Assembly: GCA_029448655.1 (NCBI GenBank)
Contig: JACCLO010000010.1
Location: 2,790,001 to 2,854,000, forward strand
Direction of reading: 5' to 3'
DNA: 64,000 nucleotides
Origin: Wolfiporia cocos
Taxonomy: Eukaryota > Basidiomycota > Agaricomycetes > Polyporales > Phaeolaceae
The position numbers and the translations under genes were made by a program. This document shows positions 9,941 through 19,920 of this stretch, piece after piece. Positions within the stretch are counted from its first letter, which is position 1, and each line of letters starts with the position of its first letter. The notes below the pieces were generated by a model. The model searched no databases. It was not told where the DNA came from and worked only from the letters and a program-made list of their open reading frames with translations.

Positions 9941-11760
9941 ATGTCGACGACTCGCCACCAACTCCCTCGCCGCGCCACGACCCCCCACAGCAAAATGGGT
10001 CGCCGGGAAGGACGACCGAGAGGTACGCCGCCGAGGAGGTACTCCCCCCAACATCTGCAGATCAGACACGCCCTCCTCTGGTACAGGGCCGAGGGACCTT
10101 TTGCTGGCCGAGCCGATGGCTGGACGGCTCTCTTCGACATCGCGCAGGACCTCACCCATATCTGTTACGGTTATTTTGATTTTTTGAATATCGACAGAAC
10201 TCACCACCGGGCGAATACGATACAGGGACTTGTTGCGCAACCAGCCCCCTGGCTACTCGTGATCTTACTGGGCGCATCCCCAGTTGTACTAGTCTATAGG
10301 GCTCGTTTCATCTTTGGCAGATCCAACCCTGCCACCGTTTCATGTTCATCGTTTATTAGCTGACAGATGGCGTTCAACCGCCATCATTCCTATCTATCGT
10401 CTCAGATATATCACTCCATACTTATCAGACGTTTGAGACTATAGCGTAGATAGTATCTGTGGCATCTGGGACAGACTTGACCCCTGAAACCTAGCGTAGT
10501 ATAAAAACTCATGTACTTACCGTCGAGGCTCTTCAGCTCGACCTTGTTGTATAAACAAGAAGTCTTATACTCGTTCTCAAATGTAGGAAACTACGCTCAG
10601 TATTTCTCACTCGAGCAATCGAACGACTAAGTCCTCGAAGTGCACACTGACTTCTCGGACTTAGGCGAGTCTTATATTCTATTCGACTCACACTTGAACA
10701 GATTATATCCTCTAACGCGTATTGGATATTAACCGATCTCCTAAGGACTTCACTTAGGACCCGAAGGCATCTAACGAGTATTTGCCTTGCATACGGCGAC
10801 GTGCCTACGTGCAGAAGAACGATCTATATTCGCGACTCGAATATACGAACGGGTATTCGACCCGTAACAATATCTACAGCTCGTACCAGAACATCACCGA
10901 GGACCTCGTCCGAATGGAGGGGCAGATCAGAGCGCAGAGAGAGGGACTCGAGCTACTCACCGACAGACTTATCGACCGACTGGCCGCCACCACGACGGCC
11001 CGACTACGACATGCACTCAACGACTTCGAGGATCGCGAGCACACTACTCCCAATCGACCCGAATATGTACCACGACCCGCCCGCTTTTTCACCACCGATG
11101 AACGACGCCGAGTTGCAAGGCCGTTTGAATTTATGGAACGCAATCGAGTATTATTTCCATTGCCTACCGAGACTCAGAGAGCCCGACGAACAGGAGCTAG
11201 AGACTCGACGCCGCGTATTCCTGGTGTGGGAAGCAACAGGAGACGTGAACCACCTGCACGCCTGACGAGCCCTAGGGCTACCCCAGCGCAACAGCGAAGA
11301 GCGAATAGCACGCCGCCTATTCGACGATCTCCTTCAGTGCAGAGCATTACCCGCGAGGAGTTTGAGCGAGGTGCGAGGGAACACGAACGAGACACCACCT
11401 CCCTACCCACATGGGCGGCGCGGAACCTTCATCGAGCAGCACACCATTGGAGGTATCAACACAACGAATACCTCCGCGATATCCCTTCCCTACGGGTACC
11501 AGCGAGGCCCTCACCAGAACAGCCGTGTCGACAATGTGGTTCAGCCAACCACTGGGTCCTCGACTGCCCCGACTATATTTGCAGAACTTGTGGGCTCAAT
11601 CAACCAGGTCATCGACAGAATGAATGCCGCCAACACTTTGTATGGCGAACTCCTACGACCCCGTCCCTCAGCGGGAACGGCGACATCTACAACGAACAGG
11701 ACGCCGAGGCACTCTGAGGGAGAGAACTTGGAGAATTCGTCGGGGCCGACGAATGCCTAG
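9941..11760 (+). pseudogene. extra reading frame downstream of pol with two zinc knuckles
   Basis: Function unknown. From the ATG at 9941 one frame is fully open to 10162. It continues after the solo LTR (10163-10869 plus its duplication) from 10875 to a stop at 11715-11717, about 354 residues once the LTR is removed. It has a basic N-terminal part, a helical, probably coiled-coil segment (after 10875), an Arg/Pro-rich middle, and near the end a CCHC knuckle (CRQCGSANHWVLDC) followed by a second, wider one (CRTCGLNQPGHRQNEC). A second frame over 10875-11760 is open but for one TGA (11263-11265) and also looks protein-like (helical MNDAELQGRL, hydrophilic tail), ending 11 bp before the 3' LTR. 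Either two frames are used, or indels (for example in the T5 run at 11085-11089) split one protein. Confidence 0.6.
10163..10869 (+). repeat. solo LTR of the element A family in the extra frame
   Basis: 707 bp from TGTTACGG to CCCGTAACA, flanked by ATATC at 10158-10162 and 10870-10874. It differs from the outer LTRs at many scattered sites, so it comes from a different copy or subfamily. Its duplication shows that it is an independent insertion and not an internal part of element A. Confidence 0.9.
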
Positions 11761-11771
11761 GGAGGGGCTGA
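11756..11771 (+). other. polypurine tract of element A
   Basis: A purine-rich run (AGGGAGGGGCTGA) immediately precedes the 3' LTR, the usual place for the primer of plus-strand synthesis. Confidence 0.7.
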
Positions 11772-12479
11772 TGTTACGGTTATTTTGATTTTTCGAATAT
11801 CGACAGAACTCACCATAGGGCGAATACGATACAGGGACTTGTTGCGCAACCAACCCCCCTGGCTACTCGTGATTCTACTGGGCGCATCCCCAGTTGTACT
11901 AGTCTAAAAGGCTCGTTTCATCTTTGGCAGATCCAACTCTGCTGTCGTTTCACGTTCATCGTTTATTAGCTGATAGATGGCATTCAACCGCCATCATTCC
12001 TATCTATCGTCTCGGATATATCACTACATACCTATCAAACGTTTGACACTATAGCGTAGATAGTATCGGTGACATCTGGGACAGGCTTGACCCCTAAAAC
12101 CTAACAAAGTATATAAACTCATGTATTTACTGTCGAGGCTCTTTAGCTCGACCTTGTTGTACAAACAAGAAGTCTTATACTCGTCTCAAACGTAGGAAAC
12201 TACGCTCAAGTATTTCTCGCTCGAGCAATTGAACGACTAAGTCCTCGAAGTGCACATCGACTTCTCGGACTAAGGCGAGTCTTATATTCTATCAGACTCG
12301 CACTTAAACAGATTATATCCTCTAACGCGTATTGGATATTAACCGATCTCCTAAGAATTCTACTTAGGACTTGAAGGCATCTAACGAGTATTTGCCTTGC
12401 ATACGGCAACAAGCCTACGTGCAGAAGAACGATCCATATTCGCGACTCGAATATACGAACGGGTATTCGACCCGTAACA
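11772..12479 (+). repeat. 3' LTR of element A
   Basis: 708 bp, from TGTTACGG to CCCGTAACA, followed by the CTCAC duplication at 12480-12484. It retains several CpG sites that have decayed in the 5' LTR; at one position (the CCTAAC[G/A]AAG site) the reverse is true. Confidence 0.93.
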
Positions 12480-12484
12480 CTCAC

Positions 12485-13233
12485 CTGAGGGCCCATGCTG
12501 TTGCGAGGACCTCACCTGAGGGCCTTCGCTATTGCGAGGACCACACAATAGCGGTCGCCATGCCTAGGAGTGCCCGAGGCAAGTATTGTACTATATCATG
12601 TTCATTCAATGTAGTGTCAATGAAACTTGAATATATTCGGAGTATGTATGAGTACAACAATATCCGTAGTAAAAGTAAGCGACAGAAGGGGTCACAAAAG
12701 ATCTACCAGAGAGCATCAGTCAGTAGCCTCGAGCATCAACGTCAACATGCACCGCTCACACCACAAATCAGCACAGATAGTGGAAGGATTTGTGCGCGCT
12801 GGTGCGTTGTGTGAGCAACAGCATATGCATGGGTGTGGGGATAGACACTTACGTGTATGTCAGTCAGCGCACGTCTTGATGAGGCAGTTTGCTGAGGTGG
12901 TCACATGGCGGTGATCTCCACATTGGCGCAGGCCGAGGTTCAACATACTCAGTGGGAAAAGCAAGCAGAAAAAGTACCTCGTCATGAGAACCCACAGATG
13001 TAAACGATTTGAGGTCGCCAAATGATGCCAGCATGTTCTGGAGTGACTGGTACATTAAGTACCTGTATGTTAGGGACGATATGGGTCAGGGAATGCGTGT
13101 CACCGGAGCGAAAATGAGCCTACCAGTGAGAGAGGAACAACTTACTGGTAAGTATCAGCTGGACTCTATCCACCGCTCTGGCTCCCTCGCTGCTGATCTC
13201 TTTGCTGCGAAGACTCGATCAGCTGCGGTTGAG
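12485..13233. other. unassigned stretch between element A and a MITE
   Basis: It begins with the tandem unit shared with 2000-2042. An open frame at 13009-13241 runs into the MITE, but I do not recognise its product and see no splice or composition support for it. No RNA gene was seen. Confidence 0.35.
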
Positions 13234-13241
13234 CTCGGCGT

Positions 13242-13941
13242 TAAGGCTCCAACCATATAATATACATGTACAGGAAATCAGTAAATATATGGTATATGGC
13301 ATATACATAGTATATACATAGTATATACATGGTTTACATGGTTTACATGGTTTTCAGATGGTAAATTTTTCAGACATCTTGATATAGCCATTGCCTTGCC
13401 CATATGGCTATGGAGATTGTCTCCTCCTTCAACAACATGCCACAGGTATCAGCACTTGGCTGATGCAAGGAAAAAATTGGTTTCAGTATTCAACAGCCAT
13501 ACTAGTAGCTGGAATGGCTTAGGAATTGTGCACAATGTGTGAGATGATGGTAAACTGTTACACATGAGTCTAATGCATGATCCAATCACTATGTGAGATA
13601 ATATATAGCATAAACATAAATCTGATCTTACCTTCCACCAAATGAGAGGGTAAGCAGAGTGTGTGAATCATGACTTAACATCTTTGCATTTGTGCAGTGG
13701 CCACCAGATTGTCCAAATCTCATATTGCCACTGCATCATACAATCTGTAAGACACATAACTAGCTCAAGTACATATTCAAAACAACAATTTGAGGGTCTA
13801 ATATGAATGCATTCACGACAACCATATACCATATAATATACCATGTATATACCATGTACTCGGGCATGTGTAAATACATGTATATAGTATATATATAAAA
13901 CCATGTATACATGGTATATACATTATATGGTTGGAGCCTTA
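13242..13941. mobile_element. AT-rich hAT-like MITE, copy 1
   Basis: 700 bp with terminal inverted repeats TAAGGCTCCAACCATATAAT and its complement, flanked by the 8-bp duplication CTCGGCGT (13234-13241 and 13942-13949). The interior is rich in TATACATGG-type repeats near both ends and has no convincing gene. An 8-bp duplication fits hAT-type mobilisation. Copies 2 (32389-33080, opposite orientation) and 3 (63463 to the window end) are homologous. Confidence 0.88.
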
Positions 13942-13949
13942 CTCGGCGT

Positions 13950-14345
13950 TGCCTCGCTAAGACTCAGAGGACAATGTCACACAGAAAATGCGAGGAGAGA
14001 TGGATTGCGCACTTCGCGTGGCTGCTGTTATATGTTATAAACGACACAGTTTCGAGAGCCGACCGAAATACGACAGAAGAAAAAGTAGTGATACGCGATC
14101 GAGAGAAGTAAGTGATCATGTAACTCGATAAGGAAAAATGACTACCATAACAGTCCTGTGACTATGAGTCCATGTGAAGTAGTGGAGAAAAACGGATGGG
14201 AGCCGCATCATTGGCACAGACACGTCCGACATACCGTCAGGATCGGCGTACGAAACGCGCGATGGCTCGGATTCTGTCAACGATGTCAAGACCGCATCCT
14301 ATTTACGTGCGCATCTCGCCGCCCTCCAGCGTGGGAACGTCGGTC
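13950..14345. repeat. diverged repeat shared with 62570-62975
   Basis: Blocks such as GAGAGATGGATTGCGC, AAATGACTACCATA, AGTCCATGTGAAG and TTTACGTGCGCATCTCGCC recur in the same order and orientation near the far end of the window. The copies differ by many substitutions and indels, so the duplication is old. Open frames in both copies are not conserved, so I do not call a gene. Confidence 0.6.
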
Positions 14346-14828
14346 TGAAACGTCGCAGATCCTACTTCGCGTTCGCATACCGCTTCCTCAGGACATCACT
14401 GCGTTCAAGGCCTGCCTACCCTGAGGTCGCATAGATGGGAATAAATGGAGCTAGGCAGTGCAGTATCTGGGTAGCCGAAGGGTCTGCACTAATTGTATAT
14501 GCCGCCCTTGAACTACATGTAGAATACAGCAGCTATGCCCATGTATGATCATGGTTAAATTATGCAGTGTATACATGGCAGGTCCATATGAGTATATGTG
14601 GAGATAGCTCGGTCCAAGCCTCATAGATTCAAGCAGACATATACCGATCCTGATCTACCTCCCGACCACGCGCCCTGTTCTGATATAGGCGCACATGGTC
14701 TACCCAGTCTGGCAGGACCTGTACGCTACTTGGACACTCATGTTCGACTTAGAAACGTGGGCAATATATTTTCCTGATTTGCACTCTGACCACAACGACG
14801 ACGCTAGTGCGTGTGACCCGACACCTCC
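14346..14828. other. region upstream of the Tnp2-type gene
   Basis: No gene seen. The terminal inverted repeat of the Tnp2-type transposon should lie in or before this stretch, but I could not identify a matching pair of ends. It is AT-rich and may hold the transposase promoter. Confidence 0.3.
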
Positions 14829-16420
14829 ATGCCGCCACGAAAGTCTAAGGTAACTATTAACAAGAATCAATCGCACTCAAGATCCTATAGTACTTACTAA
14901 TGAATAGTATGACTATGAGAAGGAGAAGGTGCCATGCTTTTGTAGGGCATACAATTGTAACGGAAAGCTTGTGGCTGTTTATACACAGAAACGCCATACT
15001 GATGCAGATAGATTGGTTGGAGAGGAGTTAGATGAAGAAGAGCCCGTTAAACTTGCGGAATCTAGTCGTTTCAAAAAGATAACGAAGCGCTCAGGTCGTC
15101 AGGTAGTGCCGTTTGATGATTATCTTTATTCTCCTTCATACTCAACAATTTCGGACAGGCGGGGCCATCGACAGCCAGCACAATCCAACTGGAGATTCCA
15201 GGCAAGAGTGCACGACATGAACTCTGAATTAATGCTAATCCTACGGCTAGATGCACCAGAGTCATGTGTACCAACTACTGGCTCACCGGAGGAACTTACA
15301 GCAGAGATTTTCGAGCAAACATACTCATATGAGGATCCTGTGCACTCCGGAATGCCAGGTGCGTAATTTTTAGAACTTAAGACAGCGATGATATACTCAC
15401 AATTTACTCAATGGACGCAGCACTGGATGATGCGCATGAGGTCAGCGTGGCATCCAAATTGCATGTTGTTCATACAATGCTCGAGGCACACATGGCCGGC
15501 GGTGCGCTTGAGATGAACGACCTCAACACAGCGCCTGCCGCAGGTGAGCCCGATGCAGTGCCTGCTGCAGATGAGCTCGATGCAGGGCCTAATATGCATG
15601 AGCTCGATGCAGCAGTCGGTGTGCCCGAGCTTGTTACTGTCCCCGAGCGTGATGCGGCACCTGACATGCCGGAGCTTGTTGACCCTCCCAATGCCCCGAG
15701 CTCGAAACTGTGCCCGGCGTGCCTGAGCTTGATACGGAGGAAAACGAAGCTTTTGATGCTTTGAATCCTCCCGATGTCTCACTTGAGGTAAACGAAGCAG
15801 TCAGTAATGAAACAATCGGTGAGTTCAGCAATTACAGTATATTTCAATATTTGATCCTCCACCCCAAGTAGCATCTAATGCGCCACTGCTTAGTGATGTG
15901 CAAAGCACGGCTTGGCTCAAAGCCCGGGGCTTGGGCCCGGCTTTGAAGGGCTCGGGCTCAGCGAAATGTCAAGCCGGGCCCTCCTTGACGGCTCAGGCCG
16001 GCTTGGGCCCGGCTCAGGCTCAGGCTGGGGCTTATGGGTAATCAGGTAGGACCTCGGAATTATTGGCTTGTGCAGTTCAAATGACAGCACAACATATTCA
16101 GAATGCTTATATGTCTACTATTTGTTGATAATCTGATCTACAAGTGTTTTTACAGCTGCTTATGATGTTGACCGAAAATCCAGATCTCGATCACAACCCC
16201 GATCGCAACAGTAGTCACAACGTTCCGCACCGTGTTAGCAGATACAAGTCATTGTAATGGCCATTGAGATCATATAAGGTGAATTGATGCAAAATCTTAA
16301 ACCATTTTCGCTAATTTTAACAACACCACAGCTGCGCGCCTAAAGCCGCCGGCTCAGGGCTCGGCTACGGCCGGCTCACGATCCAAGCCGGGCCCTGAGC
16401 CGTCTTAAGCCGCCCCCCAG

Positions 16421-16791
16421 TGTCACAAGCCGATTTTCTCCAACTAGCTTGCGACTAGGGACAACCCTTATCTTATCTAAGCGCCCGCCTATGCATCACA
16501 TGCAAGGACCCCGAACACCCCACACGTGCTTACACAGACCCCGGACACCCTTGTTGTGGCTCTACACCTACGATAGGGTTTACCATACTCTAAACGGTCT
16601 ATCAGCTTACGTAATACTGTATAGTAGCCAAACATGTACAAACAGCCTACGAGCATATATACCAGCCAGACGAGCAGGGAGCACCCCAGACTCGTCTTGG
16701 CCTTTGTTGCCTTGAGTAGCCTCAGACTAGGAATACGCTTCCACGCGGGTAATATTCCCCTGAGTAGTTGCTTAAGAATACGCTTGTGTCA
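16421..16791 (+). repeat. 5' LTR of element B
   Basis: 371 bp from TGTCACAAGC to GCTTGTGTCA. TATATA lies at 16656-16661, and AGACTCGTCTT, complementary to the primer-binding site, lies at 16688-16698, 32 bp downstream. Confidence 0.92.
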
Positions 16792-16792
16792 T

Positions 16793-16803
16793 AAGACGAG
16801 TCT
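16793..16803 (+). other. primer-binding site of element B, self-priming type
   Basis: AAGACGAGTCT begins one base after the LTR and is the exact complement of LTR positions 16688-16698. The arrangement is the same as in element A, although the sequences are unrelated. Confidence 0.72.
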
Positions 16804-17552
16804 CCACCCCGTTCTGAGTTCATTCCAGAACAACCCCGGCGCACTAGGGGCAAAGTGCATTGTTTCTTCGCCCTCGAGTTTCGACTCGGGTGTTAAAACT
16901 CTTATCCTCCCGTATCCCAGGGACAAGGGACAGGGTTCTGGGGGAATACACTTGTGAACAGCGTGTAGGGGACCACTCCTACCGTTGCTTCTAAGCTACT
17001 GGGCCACCATCGTGCAACGCGGCGTAAAGGCTTTGGGTTACAACCCCACCGTAGTAGACGTGTACCCGACGCATAATAGTCAAAAGCGTTAAGGGGCCCT
17101 ACGGCAGATTACAGAGGCACTGGGCACCTATTTACGCGTATTACCGCGCCACTATACGGGCATTACCGCCCCCTCGTTACTATAACAACCCAGCGCCCCA
17201 CAAGGCGGCTGAAGGAGCGCGACACAGCTCACACATACGGCCACTTGGCCCAATACGATAGCATTTTAGACCCTCCATCACAAGGGTTTAGATCCCGTGC
17301 CCCCGGTATCCCGAATTAGCTTCGGGGCTGGACGAGGTTTCGGAGGCAGGAATTTCTCGCCGGCTGAGGGAAGAAAACCCCTCGGCGTTTCTTGGCACAT
17401 CTCCGAAAAGAGGTGGTTCCTGATAAGAGTGGACACCGTCTGTTTCTAGTTACCACCCCGATCGCAGCTATAGGCTGATCCACAGTGGGCGGGTAGCGCA
17501 GACAAACGTCGCGACTCTTCTTTTCATTACATAAACCCTTCACTACAATACA
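16804..17552 (+). other. 5' leader of element B
   Basis: About 750 bp between the primer-binding site and the gag ATG at 17553. No frame in it is convincing. It is the expected place for RNA packaging and translation signals, but no specific structure was identified. Confidence 0.5.
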
Positions 17553-19920
17553 ATGGCTTCCCCACACGACCTCGACTATATCCGGAACCCTCGACCCCAG
17601 GATATACCGCTCCCCGGTGGCACCATGATCGGCACCCCCACCGTCACCAACAACCCGTTCCACCCAGGGCAGTGGGTGAACTACCAGGTACACGGATTGC
17701 CCGAAGACTTCGCCCTGCTCTCGGTAGCGGATAGCATCCATGCCCCGCGTCAGCAGGTAGAGGTCGCCTCCGTTCACACCGGGACCTTCGACGGTCACCC
17801 CCCCCCTCGATCACTCACATACGGTGCATCGCAGGAGGACCAAGGTCCTGGTATTGAAAGGATGGAACAGGCTTTCCACCTGGCAAGGGAACAATCTAAC
17901 ACGATCCGCGGCGCGAGTCCCCTAGCACACGTCGGCTCACCCCTGGCTCTGCAATGGGCGTTCCCCCCCAACCCAACTACGGCGGATTTCGGCTTTCGGT
18001 GTCAAACGGTAGCGGCTACAATGGTCCAAACTGGTGTATGAAACGCCGACATGGGGGCAAGGTTCCTGCGGGAGGCGCAACGCCTCCAGGCAGACGCCAT
18101 CGCAGCAGGAGATGCGGCTTCATTACACAGCCAGCACTCCGCACCCCGTCAGTCAGTACCATCAGTTCCGGAAGAACGTTTCCGGCCGGTCGAAAACTGG
18201 GTGAGGTCCGTACACATGGGATCTCCCCCACCGGTGAACTCCGCTACACGACCAGCATCGAACGGCTCCAGGCAGACGAACCCGTTCCTGCCCGGATACA
18301 CCCCCCCGGTCCTTACGCCCCAGGTCCCCTTCTCGGTCATGGCAGCACAACCCCCGGCACGTCCCCGTACCAATACGTTCGGCAACCCGGTCCCTCCGTC
18401 GGAAGCACCACGGACGGCGCATGTGAACACCTGGAGAGCCGCGCCTCTCCCGGGAACGCGTGCGTCCATGTGGCGGCCCGAGAAACCGGCGAGCTCGCAA
18501 TGGGACGCCTATTCAATGCTCCCGGAGCCGCAGCCTGACCCCCGGTACAAGTCCAAGGTGCGCGAACCCGAACCCTTCACCGGCGACAACTTCATCGCCT
18601 GGGTAATGCGCCTAAAACTGTACATCGACGACAACCGGCCGCTGCTCTTCACAGACAGCAAGAAAATCGGCACGGCCATCTCGTTGATACGGGGACCAAA
18701 GGTGGACTCATGGGTAACGGCCTTCACGCGGGAACACTACCGTGACGGACAATGGCATCTGAGCTGGCTACGATTCATCTGGGAGCTACACCAGAAGTTC
18801 GACGACCCCGACCTAGAAAAGAAGTCGGCGGTTGCAGCAGAAAAGCTCAGCATGTCCATCAGTAAGGGCGAGGAGTACTTCCAGGAGCTGGAAAGACTTC
18901 TTTCGGAAGCCAAGTATGACAAGGAGAACCAGATCGTTCATTGCTGGGTCACCTCTGCCATACCGAAGGAAATCTACACAGCTGTACACTCCGCCTTCGT
19001 CGCCGCCACGGTAAATGACAAGTTGCAACGCGGTTACAACGTCCAGATTTCCGAGGACTACGAATCCTGGAAACAGGCCATCCTCCGGACGGACAACGCG
19101 ATGCGCCGTCTCCGCGACGAAGAAAAGCTGCGCCACGGTCGTGACACGGGTAAGGGCGTCACCGACAAAGGGAAAGGTCGGGCTACAACATCGTCATCAG
19201 GAACCACGCGGTCCGAGCCCACCGCAGAAGAACGGGCCAACTTGCTCAAGAGGAAGTGCCACTCTTGCAGCAAGACACAGGCAGAGGCACCAGGGAAGGG
19301 CTGCAACAAGCCCGTCTGGCACCAACCCAACTGGAAGCCCCGAGCAGCTACCAGTGGAGGGAACACCGGTGCCGGACCCTCACAACCGGCGCGCACCCGC
19401 CAGGCCATCGAAGCACCACCAGCAGAAAAAGTCCTCGGGGAAGTATCCCAGGAAGACTTCGTGCGAATGGTATCGGCATGGGCCAAGGAAAATCCGGAGG
19501 CTGCGAAGGAAGCCGGATTCACTCAGGTACGTCCCCTCTCTAATAATAAATTTTCAGTTCTGGAGATTGAGGAACCAGTAAATGTCTCTATCTCCGAATC
19601 TGCCTCGGAGGGTAACGAACCGGTGGATGGACTATATGGGCTAGGAACCGGGGCCCCGATATTCGATTACGTATCTGTACCACGTTCTGTAGATTTGGCG
19701 CCTGGTGACAATGACGGAGCTTCAACATGCTCCGACGATTCGTTTGTAACAGCCTCAGAGGAGCCTCCCACCGGAGCTTGGCGGGAGGATAAAACCGTGC
19801 TTGATTCCTCTATTAATGTAAAATATGTGCCAATGGACATAGATCCGGTTGTAGACTCAGATGTGCAGATGGCAGACGCATCTAAGCCTACAGTCCAGAA
19901 AAAGACGGAAAAGAAAATGC
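17553..19920 (+). pseudogene. gag region of element B
   Basis: Starts at the ATG at 17553 and runs in one frame into pol, apart from a TGA at 18039-18041 (a CGA to TGA change at a CpG would explain it), after which the frame stays open. An N-terminal Pro-rich region leads into a gag-like helical domain (about 18560-19100: EPFTGDNFIAWVMRLKLYI, LRFIWELHQKFDDPDLE). No standard CCHC knuckle follows. The only Cys/His cluster is CHSCSKTQAEAPGKGC..H (about 19255-19330), which lacks the usual spacing. An acidic linker with many Ser/Glu residues joins it to the dUTPase. Confidence 0.82.

Larger units (their letters stand above)
2038..12484 (+). mobile_element. element A: Ty3/gypsy chromovirus with dUTPase, full length but defective
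   Basis: LTRs at 2043-2750 and 11772-12479 differ at about 8 of 708 positions, and the 5-bp duplication CTCAC lies at 2038-2042 and 12480-12484, so these are the true outer ends. The internal order is gag, protease, dUTPase, RT, RNase H, integrase, chromodomain, then an extra zinc-knuckle frame. Protease before RT before integrase with a C-terminal chromodomain defines a chromovirus. Two solo LTRs of the same family sit inside (4516-5769 reversed; 10163-10869 forward), each with its own duplication. Without them the element would be about 8.5 kb. It cannot be autonomous: pol has two stop codons, a frameshift and an altered integrase active site. Confidence 0.93.

Noticed and set aside
2043..10869. 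Element A taken as ending at the LTR at 10163-10869
   Set aside because: That LTR has its own duplication (ATATC) on both sides and more divergence from the 5' LTR. The CTCAC duplication pairs 2043-2750 with 11772-12479.
9941..11717. Extra frame of element A as an env-like gene
   Set aside because: No signal peptide, membrane segment or glycosylation pattern; it carries zinc knuckles instead.
13242..13941. MITE with a TA target duplication (mariner/Stowaway type)
   Set aside because: Extending the comparison shows 8-bp duplications at two copies, so TA belongs to the element end.
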